Both the position numbers and the translations under genes were made by a program. From Lishizhenia tianjinensis (GTDB taxonomy: Bacteria > Bacteroidota > Bacteroidia > Flavobacteriales_D > Crocinitomicaceae): a DNA stretch of 64,000 nt. The notes beneath the pieces were generated by a model. The model saw only the letters and a list, made by a program, of their open reading frames with translations. It was not told where the DNA came from and did not search any database. This document shows positions 9,501 through 17,125 of the stretch, piece after piece. Numbering within the stretch: position 1 is the stretch's first letter; each line of letters starts with the position of its first letter. The stretch is from positions 576,537-640,536 of the forward strand of contig NZ_FPAS01000002.1 in the NCBI RefSeq assembly GCF_900116425.1, given 5' to 3'.

Positions 9501-10746
9501 AGGTGATTACATTCCAGAAGATCCTTACGTAGGTGGATTTACAGATCCTGCTTGTTACGCTGATTTAGTAACGATAGATGATGAAAAAGAATACGCTGGA
9601 TTATTGGATGGTATCGTAACTGCTGGTTCTTTTGCTCGTGCAAACGAATGTGGATACGCTGCTATTGGTATCAACAACTACTTTACACAATCGCAGTGGG
9701 AAAACACAGCGAAAGGTAAATTGGGTACAGCTGTACAGCCAAGTGTTGACATCGTAATTACTAGCGATAAGTCTAAGTGGACAAGATGTCCAGTTATCGA
9801 ATTGAACGTTGATGAAAACTTGTCTATAGGTGGTGCTAAGCCAGGAGCCTTAAGAGCAAGTCCATCAGTGGATAAAGAAGGAAGAAAAGCAGGTGACCCA
9901 GGTTACAATGATGCAGAAGCAACAAATAACGGTGCACAGCCTACAGGTATGGGATGGTTCCCAGGATATGCTATTGACATCGAAACAGGTAGAAGAGTAA
10001 ACATGGCGTTTACAGAGAACTCTTTCTTATCAGGTGAAAATGGTGGAGATATGATCTGGAACCCAACATCTACTTACCAAAATGCTTTAGGTGAACCAAG
10101 ATTTGGTGGTCAGCAGTTAGTGTACGTATTCGGAGGTCAGTTAAATGATATTCCAAACTACGAGCAAGCACAAACGTTCATGTACGATAACTTAGAGGCA
10201 GGAACATTAGCAGCTCACAAAAAAGTGATGGAGAACTTATCTTGGGTAGCTTACCCAATGTTAGCGCAAGATCAAGAGTTGTTAAGCACGGATGTAAGAA
10301 TTCGTTTAAGACTTCAAAAGGCGTACAGAAATTACTCAGCAACTGGTGATTTTGGTGGTAACCCAACGTACAGATGGGATATGGGTGAAACAGCAACAAC
10401 AAATAACAATGACGAACAATTAGTTTCTGTATTGGATATGATTAATGTTGTACCAAACCCTTACTATGCATTCTCTGAGTACGAGAACTCTAAATTAGAT
10501 ACAAGAGTTAAGATCACGAACTTGCCAGAGCAATGTTTGGTTCGTATCTACAATACTTCTGGTAAATTAATTAGATCGTACAAAAAGGATGACCCAATGA
10601 CGTCTATTGACTGGGATTTGAAAAATGCAAATGGTATTCCAGTAGCAGGAGGAGTATACTTAATTCACGTAAAAGTGGAAGGAATAGGTGAAACTGTTGT
10701 GAAATTCTTCGGAGGAATGCGTCAGCCAGATTTAGAGAACATTTAA
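6574..10746 (+). CDS. large T9SS-sorted surface protein
   Basis: 1390 residues with a signal peptide (about 1-19, ends GAHA) and a C-terminal sorting-type domain at about 1290-1380, containing VVPNPYYAF, VRIYNTSGKLIRSY, and GIPVAGGVYLIHVKV. A short extra tail (GGMRQPDLENI) follows the canonical end of the domain; I recall similar tails in this family of very long Bacteroidota proteins but could not check. The body is rich in Asp, Asn, Gly and Tyr with several Asp-rich loops (DRDGDGVYDPTAGD) that resemble calcium sites. No catalytic motif is recognised. It lies 19 bases after the TonB receptor and 24 bases before the PorV-family gene, so all three are surely one operon. Likely exported by T9SS and held at the surface; function unknown. 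Confidence 0.85.
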   Translation: MKFYLSALLFLGTVFGAHAYLGPEEQNSIQGNGGNGSVIVPKANCPNSNARLFTDFNDVRALIEVGGSLWQNRTTGSASYEVPVGSGNHVIFSGSIWMGGTDVNGQLKLAAVKFRTQGNDFWGGPLSVTIGSGNFDPNAPVGDDAIRDFGAATIDPDVCIEYDKFFTIEKSEVIKFNLKYECDLDPNCEDVYEISSEAQNVINNWPAHGDVTRGQDFYLAPFYDRDGDGVYDPTAGDHPWFDDILGRDDVVCGVDRRVTLFGDISNWWVFNDKGNIHTESGGAPIGMEIHAQAFSFATNDEVNKMTFYNYEMINRGTQTLYDTYFSQYVDADIGYSFDDYVGCDVSRGLGFAYNGNNNDPGQGGSPGYGSNPPAVGVDFFEGPYQDADGIDNVGPHFEEINGVTEFIQPTVNEALNGNGIVYGGIGIGYSDGIVDNERFGMRRFNYYNNGSNGSSDPLSTAPTQFYNYMTGLWRDGSQNFYGGTGYQGSNGVTTIPADYLYPGDSDPLNWGTAGVDPGWDWSETNADGNFASNDALDRRFLQSAGPFTLTPGAVNNLTVGVIFGQSFSGDAYASVESVKLADTKAQALFDNCFKILDPPSAPILEIQELENELILTISNPFGNNVNEEYEEEDNINIVDPINDAPYDKFYRFEGYQIYQMIDDEATVSDIGDIDKARLVAQCDIENDVDRLINFEFDEQLGFSTPVEKVDGENKGIRHSFSLVEDAFAQGAQKNLVNHKTYYYIAIAYAYNNYKDYDPTDPLKLDGQQMPYISSRLSADGSGIKPVIGIPHNPMPEAGGTEFHLNYGDAPYITRLDGTGNGGRSIDLTPESEEAILNSPTSSFATPTYTTNGAPINVKVIDPLSLVDGIYTLKFVDYGDIDTASWILERQNKVTGEIQTIESERTINLNNEQLIPDWGISVQIDQSYYRCPIAICQDSRELTSPIEATIEFADSSKRWLSGVQDNDAFYPTNWITSGDYIPEDPYVGGFTDPACYADLVTIDDEKEYAGLLDGIVTAGSFARANECGYAAIGINNYFTQSQWENTAKGKLGTAVQPSVDIVITSDKSKWTRCPVIELNVDENLSIGGAKPGALRASPSVDKEGRKAGDPGYNDAEATNNGAQPTGMGWFPGYAIDIETGRRVNMAFTENSFLSGENGGDMIWNPTSTYQNALGEPRFGGQQLVYVFGGQLNDIPNYEQAQTFMYDNLEAGTLAAHKKVMENLSWVAYPMLAQDQELLSTDVRIRLRLQKAYRNYSATGDFGGNPTYRWDMGETATTNNNDEQLVSVLDMINVVPNPYYAFSEYENSKLDTRVKITNLPEQCLVRIYNTSGKLIRSYKKDDPMTSIDWDLKNANGIPVAGGVYLIHVKVEGIGETVVKFFGGMRQPDLENI

Positions 10747-10770
10747 TAGAAGCGTTTAAAAGATTTGAAT

Positions 10771-11835
10771 ATGAAAATATTAAATAAAATAATTAAAGGA
10801 TCAATGATAGCCGGAGCAGTTTTAGCCTGCTCGGCATCATTTGCCGGAAATGAGGACCGTGTTGGGGAAGCTGGTGCATCTCAATTATTGGTAAACCCAT
10901 GGGCAAGATCAGCGGCTTGGGCTGATGCTGGTGTTGCTTCTGTAAATGGTCTTGAAGCTACATTTACGAATGTTGCAGGTTTGGCTTTTACAGATAAAAC
11001 ACAAATTAAAGTAAACTACACAAACTGGTTAGGAAGTGCAAACATCGATTTGTATTCTGCAGGTTTGGCACAAAGAGTATCTGATCAAGATGTTATCTCT
11101 GTAGCTATCCAAGCTTTTGGATATGGTGATGTTTACCGTACAACAGTTAACTTACCAGAACCAACTGGGGCGGTATTTACACCACGTCAGAACATTGTAA
11201 ATGTTGGTTATGCAAGAGAGTTCTCTAACTCAATTTATGGTGGATTTAACTTAAAAGTGTTAACTGAAAGCGTGGCAAACATGTCTGCTTCGGGTGTTGC
11301 TTTTGATGCAGGTATTCGCTACATCACTGGTGAGCAAGATCACGTTAAGTTTGGTATCTCTTTAAAGAATGTTGGTCCAACTATGCAGTTTGACGGAGAC
11401 GGATTGGCTACGCCTATCGTTTACCAAACAACAGGTGGATCTGCAACTTTAGAGCAACGTGTAAATGATTTCGAAATGCCTTCTCAATTAGTAATGGGTG
11501 TTTCTTATGATTTCTTGTTCTCAGAAACAAACAAATTAACAGCTGCAGGATCTTTTACTGCAAACTCTTTTAGTAATGACCAGTACCGTTTCGGTTTAGA
11601 TTACGGTATGGCAACAGAGAAAGCTGCATTCAATGTAAGAGCTGGTTATGTTTTGGAGAAAAATATCTTTTCTGATGAAAACAGAACGAGTGCATTGTCT
11701 GGTTTAACAGCTGGTTTCTCAGTAGATGCTTTGGTTGGAGAAAGTAAAGCTCCTATCGGAATTGAGTACTGTTACAGAATGTCTCCAGTGTTTGGAGGTA
11801 TTAATAGCTTTGGTGTTACGATTAGCTTAAAATAA
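10771..11835 (+). CDS. PorV/PorQ-family outer-membrane protein
   Basis: 354 residues from ATG 10771; an in-frame TTG two codons upstream is less likely. Signal peptide at about 1-26 (ends SFAG). The mature start GEAGASQLLVNPWARSAAWADAGVA, a hallmark segment of the PorV/PorQ family, is followed by FTNVAGLAF and a series of amphipathic strands ending in FGVTISLK. PorV is the T9SS shuttle that carries cargo from the translocon to the surface attachment complex, and PorQ and paralogues share the fold. This copy is encoded right behind a T9SS cargo gene, suggesting it handles that cargo. A hairpin terminator follows at 11858-11890. Confidence 0.85.
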   Translation: MKILNKIIKGSMIAGAVLACSASFAGNEDRVGEAGASQLLVNPWARSAAWADAGVASVNGLEATFTNVAGLAFTDKTQIKVNYTNWLGSANIDLYSAGLAQRVSDQDVISVAIQAFGYGDVYRTTVNLPEPTGAVFTPRQNIVNVGYAREFSNSIYGGFNLKVLTESVANMSASGVAFDAGIRYITGEQDHVKFGISLKNVGPTMQFDGDGLATPIVYQTTGGSATLEQRVNDFEMPSQLVMGVSYDFLFSETNKLTAAGSFTANSFSNDQYRFGLDYGMATEKAAFNVRAGYVLEKNIFSDENRTSALSGLTAGFSVDALVGESKAPIGIEYCYRMSPVFGGINSFGVTISLK

Positions 11836-11845
11836 AATATTTCAT

Positions 11846-11853
11846 TATATTTG
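11846..11853 (+). promoter_or_regulatory. candidate -7 promoter element for greA
   Basis: TATATTTG fits TAnnTTTG exactly. With the usual spacing, transcription would start near 11858-11860, which is the first base of the adjoining hairpin, so that hairpin would form the 5' end of the greA mRNA. Confidence 0.5.
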
Positions 11854-11857
11854 TTTG

Positions 11858-11890
11858 AACAGGAGAGTCCCTTGGGCTCTCTTGTTTTTT
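11858..11890 (+). terminator. Rho-independent terminator of the surface operon; also in the greA leader
   Basis: Ten-base stem AACAGGAGAG / CTCTCTTGTT (one G-U pair) with a 9-base loop, running into six T residues. It ends the TonB-receptor/PorV transcript. It also lies between the candidate greA promoter and the greA ATG at 11912. Confidence 0.8.
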
Positions 11891-11911
11891 GTTTAAAATT
11901 ATCAAAGAATC

Positions 11912-12385
11912 ATGTCACAAATAAGTTACTATACAGAAGAAGGTCTTAAGAAATTAAAGGATGAACTACATGAAATGAAAACAGTTCAACGTCCGTCAAT
12001 TTCTAAACAAATTGCAGAAGCGAGAGATAAAGGAGATTTATCAGAGAACGCAGAATACGATGCAGCAAAAGAGGCTCAAGGTATCTTGGAGATGAAAATT
12101 TCTAAGTTGGAAAATGTGATTGCCAATGCGCGTATTATTGATGATTCAAAAATGGATAACAACAAAGTTTTCATTTTATCTAAAGTGACCATTAAAAACG
12201 TGAAAAACGGAATGGAAGTGGCCTATACTTTAGTAGCAGAAAATGAAGCGGATTTAAAACAGAAGAAAATTTCTGTAGAATCTCCTATAGGTAAAGGTTT
12301 ACTTGGTAAAGCGAAAGGAGATATCGCAGATGTTCAAACACCAAATGGTATCGTTCAGTTCGAAATCATAAATATTGAAAGATAA
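11912..12385 (+). CDS. greA: transcription elongation factor GreA
   Basis: 157 residues, normal GreA length. The N-terminal coiled coil (about 1-75) carries the conserved tip region RDKGDLSENAEYDAAKEAQ, with the acidic Asp/Glu pair that stimulates RNA cleavage by backtracked RNA polymerase. The C-terminal FKBP-like globular domain (about 80-157) contains ESPIGKGLLGKAKGD, the family's signature. ATG at 11912; the stop overlaps the ATG of the HIT gene (TAATG), so the two are translationally coupled. A hairpin sits at the start of the predicted leader. Confidence 0.97.
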   Translation: MSQISYYTEEGLKKLKDELHEMKTVQRPSISKQIAEARDKGDLSENAEYDAAKEAQGILEMKISKLENVIANARIIDDSKMDNNKVFILSKVTIKNVKNGMEVAYTLVAENEADLKQKKISVESPIGKGLLGKAKGDIADVQTPNGIVQFEIINIER

Positions 12386-12774
12386 TGGCTTCTATTTTTA
12401 CGAAAATCATTAACAACGAAATTCCAAGTCATAAAGTAGCGGAGAATGATGAGTTCTTAGCTTTTTTGGATATTCAACCCTTGTCAGAAGGTCACGTACT
12501 CGTGGTACCGAAACAAGAAGTGGATTATATTTTCGACATAGAGGATGAGTTGTTGGGTAGGATGATGCAGTTTGCAAAATCTGTAGCGCGTAAAATGGAC
12601 AAAGCTTTTGATTGCAAGAGGGTAGGTGTAAGTGTTGTTGGTATAGAAGTACCGCATGCACATATACATTTAATTCCTATTAATTCGGTACAGGATATGA
12701 ACTTCAGTAAGGAGAAGTTAACCTATACACAAGATGAGTTAAAAGCTATCGCTGAAAAAATTAAAGCTTCCTAA
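12385..12774 (+). CDS. HIT-family nucleotide hydrolase
   Basis: 129 residues. The C-terminal histidine triad reads PHAHIHLIP with His91, His93 and His95; the central His acts as the nucleophile in this family. The N-terminal part (IFTKIINNEIPSHKV ... GHVLVVPKQEV) is typical of Hint-type proteins, which cleave adenosine phosphoramidates and related nucleotides in the cytoplasm. It overlaps the greA stop by one base and shares its transcript. Its last codons lie inside the stem of the downstream terminator. Full length, active-site residues intact. Confidence 0.93.
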   Translation: MASIFTKIINNEIPSHKVAENDEFLAFLDIQPLSEGHVLVVPKQEVDYIFDIEDELLGRMMQFAKSVARKMDKAFDCKRVGVSVVGIEVPHAHIHLIPINSVQDMNFSKEKLTYTQDELKAIAEKIKAS

Positions 12775-12788
12775 GGGAAGCTTTTTTT
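12763..12788. terminator. bidirectional terminator between the HIT gene and ruvC
   Basis: Perfect 9-bp stem AAAGCTTCC / GGAAGCTTT with a TAAG loop, followed by T7 on the plus strand and preceded by an A-rich run that gives a U-rich tail on the minus strand. It contains the HIT stop codon and abuts the ruvC stop, so it can serve both convergent genes. Confidence 0.8.
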
Positions 12789-13341
12789 ATGCCTTTCTGT
12801 TGGGGTTGTTCTTAATAAATGATGCCCAATCTTTTGACTTAGATTTGTTGTGTTCACCAACGCCTTTCGAGAAGTAATGACAAACGGCTGCAGCTAATCC
12901 GTCAGTTGCATCTAAATACTTTGGCAACTCTTTTATCTTAAGGAGTTGTTGCAACATTCCCGCTACTTGTTCTTTTGAGGCATTTCCGCTACCGGTAATT
13001 GCTTGTTTGATACGTTTAGGTGTATATTCTTCAAAAGGTACGTTTTGGCGTAAAGAGGCGGCTATACACACGCCTTGCGCTCTACCCAATTTTAACATCG
13101 ATTGTACGTTTTTACCAAAGAAAGGGGCTTCTATGGCCATCTCATCAGGTTTGTACTCAGTGATGATGCCGTCAACTCTATCGAATATCTTCTTTAATTT
13201 ATCGGGATGGTTATCTATTTTGGATAAATGGATAACCCCAAAAGTAATCAAGTGAAGCTGTTTGTTTTTGACATGAATAATTCCATACCCCATCACCGAA
13301 GTACCTGGATCTATACCGAGAATTATCTTATCTTCAACCAT
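12787..13341 (-). CDS. ruvC: crossover junction endodeoxyribonuclease RuvC
   Basis: 184 residues. Resolves Holliday junctions in recombination and repair, working with RuvAB. The four catalytic acids are in place: Asp11 (LGIDPGT), Glu71 (AIEAPFF), and Asp144 and Asp147 (LDATDG). The segments [11 protein letters not shown] and [21 protein letters not shown] are family hallmarks. The C-terminus carries about 20 extra basic residues. It is divergent from the next gene with only 13 bases between start codons, and it ends in a shared bidirectional terminator. Confidence 0.96.
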   Translation of the reverse strand: MVEDKIILGIDPGTSVMGYGIIHVKNKQLHLITFGVIHLSKIDNHPDKLKKIFDRVDGIITEYKPDEMAIEAPFFGKNVQSMLKLGRAQGVCIAASLRQNVPFEEYTPKRIKQAITGSGNASKEQVAGMLQQLLKIKELPKYLDATDGLAAAVCHYFSKGVGEHNKSKSKDWASFIKNNPNRKA

Positions 13342-13354
13342 AAAATGTTTTGCT

Positions 13355-14257
13355 TTGAGAATTCCAAAGGTAAATAAGAAAATTAGAGTGTTGCTACAAA
13401 TCCCTTTGTTCTTCCTCCTGCTTTGGATTTTTTACGATAAGTTCTCAAGTTTTCAGTGGTCGGATATTAAATCCTTAAGCTTATACAATCCTCTTTTATT
13501 AATTATTGGTGTGCTTTTAATGCCTTTGAATTGGTACTTGGAAGCGTTGAAGATAAAAATGAACGCCGCTCAAATTAAGGAGGAAGAACACTTCAGTTTC
13601 AGGGCCGTGTTGGCTTCAGTTTTTATGGGTGTGATAACCCCGAACCGCTTGGGTAATTTTTTAGGGGCTCGACTTTGGTTTCAGAATAAACAAGCTTATA
13701 CCAGTTTAAATTTATACGCCAACCTTTCTCAATTTATTGCGACTTTAATTCTAGGTGGAGTTGGTTTAATATTTTTAGAAGTGATTCCTTTTAACTTACC
13801 CGCACCACTTTTGTATTCGTGTATAGTTATTGCCTTGGTAAGTTATTTTTCTATACCGAAAATTCGTTTCAAACAATGGAGGTTGTTGAAGGAATATAGG
13901 ATAGAGATTACCCCCAAGCATAGAGGAAGCCTTTTAGGCTTAAGTTTACTTCGTACGGTAATTATAAGTGTTCAATACACATGTTTTTTACTGGCTTTAA
14001 ATGAAGGAGCCTTTCAAACACTCTTTTTATGGTCAACTGTTTTTTATTTTTACCTGACCTTGATACCATCCTGGTTTTTAAACCGTCTAGTAGTGAGAGA
14101 GAGTTTGGCTCTAGTCATGTTTTTGCCATTACTAGATAATTCATTGGGGATTGTTTTCTCTTCTTTATTGATATGGTTGGTCAATTTAGGTTTACCGGCA
14201 ATCGTTGGTGCTTATTTTACCTATAAACGCAAAGCTTATGACTCTTCTATTCTATAG
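13355..14257 (+). CDS. flippase-like integral membrane protein (LPG-synthase TM / UPF0104 type)
   Basis: About 300 residues with seven or eight hydrophobic segments, starting [16 protein letters not shown] and ending [21 protein letters not shown]. The motif [16 protein letters not shown] in the first half resembles the conserved region of the lysylphosphatidylglycerol-synthase transmembrane family, whose stand-alone members are thought to move lipids or lipid-linked sugars. The only plausible in-frame start near ruvC is the TTG at 13355; the ATG at 13345 is out of frame. The C-terminus overlaps the start of the glycosyltransferase gene by 20 bases, so the two probably act in the same glycolipid or polysaccharide step. 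Confidence 0.75.
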   Translation: MRIPKVNKKIRVLLQIPLFFLLLWIFYDKFSSFQWSDIKSLSLYNPLLLIIGVLLMPLNWYLEALKIKMNAAQIKEEEHFSFRAVLASVFMGVITPNRLGNFLGARLWFQNKQAYTSLNLYANLSQFIATLILGGVGLIFLEVIPFNLPAPLLYSCIVIALVSYFSIPKIRFKQWRLLKEYRIEITPKHRGSLLGLSLLRTVIISVQYTCFLLALNEGAFQTLFLWSTVFYFYLTLIPSWFLNRLVVRESLALVMFLPLLDNSLGIVFSSLLIWLVNLGLPAIVGAYFTYKRKAYDSSIL

Positions 14258-15308
14258 TATACCTTTACTTTTCCTACTGTTATATTTAGGGCTGTATGTG
14301 TTTGTGATTTCCAAAAGGGAAAAGGTAATCGAAAATGGGAAGCGTATAGATTTGAAGGATCTTACGCTAATTGTTCCCTTTAGAAATGAAGCAAGCAATA
14401 TAGATCGAATAATTCACGCTTTGCACACGCAAGAGAAGCAACCTTACGAAATCATATTTGTAGATGATCATTCTACGGACAATACCTTGTCGGTTTTGAA
14501 GAATGAGTTGATAGATAGTCCCTTGAATGTTAAACTTCTTCACCTCGAAAAAGACTATGGTAAAAAAGCTGCTATACGTTTGGCGCTAGATCATACAGAA
14601 ACCAATTATGTGTTACAGTGGGACGCAGATGTTGTACCTGGCCAGAACTATTTTAATAACATACAAGAGCTTTTTGTAAGGGATATGTGGGTGCTTCCTG
14701 TAGTGTTGAGAACTACCAAAGGCTTATTAAAATACTTTCAATGGGATTATCTTTTTATCCACGCATTAAGTTATAGAATGAGGAAGTTGAAAGTTTTGAC
14801 GGCGAGTGGGGCAAATTTACTCTACAATAGAAAGACCTATTTGAATTTGTTGTCTAAAGCTTCAGGAGAAGAATATCTTTCAGGAGATGATTATTTCATG
14901 TTGGCAGTGTTTCAAGAACACAATAAAATGATAGGTGTGAGTGCCGCATCGTCCTTAGCGGTTGAAACTACCCTGCCTACATCGCTCAAATTATGTCTGC
15001 AACAACGACTAAGATGGCTGTCGAAAAGTAGTTGGTACGAATTGGTAGGTATCTTACTTTTAGCGGCAATCAATTTGTATTTTCTCATCTTAATTCTCAG
15101 CTTCACCACGTATGGTTTAGGACTGTTTTTACTTAAAACATTGATAGATATCGCTTACTTGCGCGAATATACCAAAGCAATCAGTAAGAAAGATATTTAC
15201 GCCGTACCTCTTTTCTTTCTGATCTTACCCTTTTATTTCTTCGTTTTATTCTTAGCTTCTTTTATCCTTAAAAAGGAATGGAAAGGAAGGGAGTTAAAAA
15301 AGAAGTAG
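14238..15308 (+). CDS. membrane-anchored family 2 glycosyltransferase
   Basis: 356 residues from ATG 14238. N-terminal membrane anchor (about 4-25), then a GT-A domain: LTLIVPFRNEASNI (about 43-56), VDDHSTDNT (75-83), the metal-binding DAD at 129-131, and (Q)QRLRW about residue 256-260, followed by two or three C-terminal membrane helices (about 275-350). This is the layout of processive or lipid-linked GT2 enzymes. The sugar and acceptor are not readable. It is translationally coupled to the upstream flippase-like gene. Its 3' end overlaps the convergent transporter gene by 15 bases. Confidence 0.87.
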   Translation: MTLLFYSIPLLFLLLYLGLYVFVISKREKVIENGKRIDLKDLTLIVPFRNEASNIDRIIHALHTQEKQPYEIIFVDDHSTDNTLSVLKNELIDSPLNVKLLHLEKDYGKKAAIRLALDHTETNYVLQWDADVVPGQNYFNNIQELFVRDMWVLPVVLRTTKGLLKYFQWDYLFIHALSYRMRKLKVLTASGANLLYNRKTYLNLLSKASGEEYLSGDDYFMLAVFQEHNKMIGVSAASSLAVETTLPTSLKLCLQQRLRWLSKSSWYELVGILLLAAINLYFLILILSFTTYGLGLFLLKTLIDIAYLREYTKAISKKDIYAVPLFFLILPFYFFVLFLASFILKKEWKGRELKKK

Positions 15309-16661
15309 TCCGGACATGAAAATAAGCGTGGCTATACAAAATAGAATAAAAGTAAAAGGGAGTATTTGATATGCTTTCAATTTAGTTACCGCCAAAAGTG
15401 GTAATGCCCAAAAAGGTTGTAACATGTTGGTGAGTTCATCTCCGTAAGCCATAGCCATAACAGTTTTAGGTAAGTCGGCATTGAGTTGCTGGGCTGATTC
15501 TATGATGATAGGTCCTTGTATGGCCCATTGTCCACCACCAGAAGGAACAAAGAAATTTACGATACCTGCACTGATAAATGTAAAGAAGGGTAAACTATCA
15601 GCACTCGCAAAAGTGATGATGAATTCCGTAAACATAAAGATGAGTCCACTGCCTTTAAGTATACCCAAAATACCGAAGTACAACGGAAATTGAATGAGTA
15701 TGCCTGAAGCTCCACCTATAGCGTCGTCTATTGCCTTTAAAAAGGAGTTTAAGTTTTGGTGAAAAATTAGCGCCAAACCCAACATGCAGAAATTAATGTA
15801 GTTGGGTTGAATAAACCCCATAGAACTTTTGCCTTCATAAGTTATGGCTTGTTGCAGCGCAACCAGTAGAATTAGTACGCCCAGAGATTTTGAGATCCAA
15901 GATTTGAATTCAAATTTTTCGGCCAAACCTAATCTTAAAATGGTAGATGAATTTGTTTCCTCTTTTTCACGTGTAGATAATTGAGGAATTTGACCCGCAT
16001 TGCGTTTAGAAATAAAGCCCATAACCAGGGGGATGAGCAGTAAAAGTAGTATACATACAAAGATATTTAGGGGACTAAAAAGGGTGGTCTCTATAGGGAT
16101 GGACAAACTTTCAAAGCCTATAGCCTTTAGATAATCAGCTTCCATTACTTTCGTAGGTGCACTTCCCGAAAATCCACCGTGCCAGACCAAAAGACCCAAG
16201 TATCCACAAGCGCCTAAGAGGGCGTAATTAATACTTTTTTCTTTGTGCTGAAAATACTCACCAATTTTACGGGCAAATAAGGCGCCAAAGATAAGGGCCA
16301 AGCCCCAATTCAAATATCCGAGAAGTATGGTACTACTGCTTAAAACCACCACAGCATTCACGCGATTGGTACAGAATAGAAGTAGTTTCTGAATTAGAGT
16401 GTTAAAGGGTTTGGATAGCGCAAGGGTATGTCCCAAAACCAAAATCAACATCATTTGAAAAGCAAAGTATAATCCTCCAGCACCTTTGTCCCACAAGCCC
16501 TCGTACCAGTAATTACTTAAGGCAATGATTTTGTTTTGACCGGGCTCGTCCTCCATGAAAAGTAAAGCAAGTAGAAAGGTGAGCAAACTTAAGAGTATGG
16601 CTAAACTAAAAGGACTAGGGAAGTAGTTCTTAAAATTGCGCTCTATTTTTTCAGGGTTCAT
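15294..16661 (-). CDS. short-chain fatty acid transporter, AtoE family
   Basis: 455 residues with about ten to twelve membrane helices. The motif FVPSGGGQWAIQGP at about 371-384 is the signature of the AtoE/SCFA_trans family, and LLVWHGGFSGSAPTKV earlier in the protein is also typical. Family members are believed to take up butyrate, acetoacetate and related acids. A TAATTTCG box at 16678-16685 on the minus strand may be its -7 element, giving a short leader. The 3' end overlaps the glycosyltransferase gene. No acyl-CoA transferase or thiolase lies nearby, so the substrate is unsupported. Confidence 0.88.
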   Translation of the reverse strand: MNPEKIERNFKNYFPSPFSLAILLSLLTFLLALLFMEDEPGQNKIIALSNYWYEGLWDKGAGGLYFAFQMMLILVLGHTLALSKPFNTLIQKLLLFCTNRVNAVVVLSSSTILLGYLNWGLALIFGALFARKIGEYFQHKEKSINYALLGACGYLGLLVWHGGFSGSAPTKVMEADYLKAIGFESLSIPIETTLFSPLNIFVCILLLLLIPLVMGFISKRNAGQIPQLSTREKEETNSSTILRLGLAEKFEFKSWISKSLGVLILLVALQQAITYEGKSSMGFIQPNYINFCMLGLALIFHQNLNSFLKAIDDAIGGASGILIQFPLYFGILGILKGSGLIFMFTEFIITFASADSLPFFTFISAGIVNFFVPSGGGQWAIQGPIIIESAQQLNADLPKTVMAMAYGDELTNMLQPFWALPLLAVTKLKAYQILPFTFILFCIATLIFMSGLLLF

Positions 16662-16697
16662 GGTTTTTGCTTTTGTACGAAATTACGAAAGTTGGGC

Positions 16698-16726
16698 ACA
16701 AAAAAAAGGCAACCGAAGCTGCCTTT
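16698..16726 (-). terminator. Rho-independent terminator of the flavin reductase/DUF3127 transcript
   Basis: Read on the minus strand: stem AAAGGCA / TGCCTTT-type pairing around a GCTTCGGT loop, followed by eight T residues. It lies 18 bases past the DUF3127 stop codon. Confidence 0.75.
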
Positions 16727-16744
16727 AATAATTTCTAATGTTAC

Positions 16745-17113
16745 TTAGAATGGAAGATCATCGTCTCCTTCTTCTACAAATGTCTCTGGACTAGAAGCTG
16801 AAGCTGGTTCACCATTTGGAGCTGGAGCTCCTGCACCCATTTTCTCAACTTTCCATACGTCTAGTGAGTTGAAGTATCTTACTTCACCAGCTGGACTTGT
16901 CCATTCTCTACCTCTAATAAAGAAAGAAACATTAACCATGTCTCCTTGGTTTACATCGTCCATTTGTGTAACTCTCTCCTGCGTTAATTGGAAAGAAATA
17001 TCTTGTGGATAGTTTCCAGAAGCGTCCGTCACTACAAACTCTCTCTTCTTAAACTTCTCTGAAATCTGTTGTGTTTCGTTTTTTACTTTAACAGTACCAC
17101 TTAGTGTAAACAT
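16745..17113 (-). CDS. DUF3127 OB-fold-like protein with an SSB-type C-terminal tip
   Basis: 122 residues. The first 90 or so (GTVKVKNETQQISEKFKKRE ... MVNVSFFIRGREW) match the DUF3127 family, which is restricted largely to Bacteroidota and looks like a small OB fold. The C-terminus is a flexible Ala/Pro/Gly/Ser linker ending in EEGDDDLPF. That acidic DDDLPF tip is the same kind of tail that single-stranded DNA-binding proteins use to recruit repair and replication enzymes. A nucleic-acid role is therefore plausible but is inference. It lies 12 bases downstream of the flavin reductase gene on the same strand and is followed by a terminator. Confidence 0.75.
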   Translation of the reverse strand: MFTLSGTVKVKNETQQISEKFKKREFVVTDASGNYPQDISFQLTQERVTQMDDVNQGDMVNVSFFIRGREWTSPAGEVRYFNSLDVWKVEKMGAGAPAPNGEPASASSPETFVEEGDDDLPF

Positions 17114-17125
17114 GTTTTGTCTCTT

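Noticed and set aside
10178-10402. Antisense open frame inside the T9SS protein gene
   Set aside because: Typical mirror frame of a strongly codon-biased gene; no independent signals.
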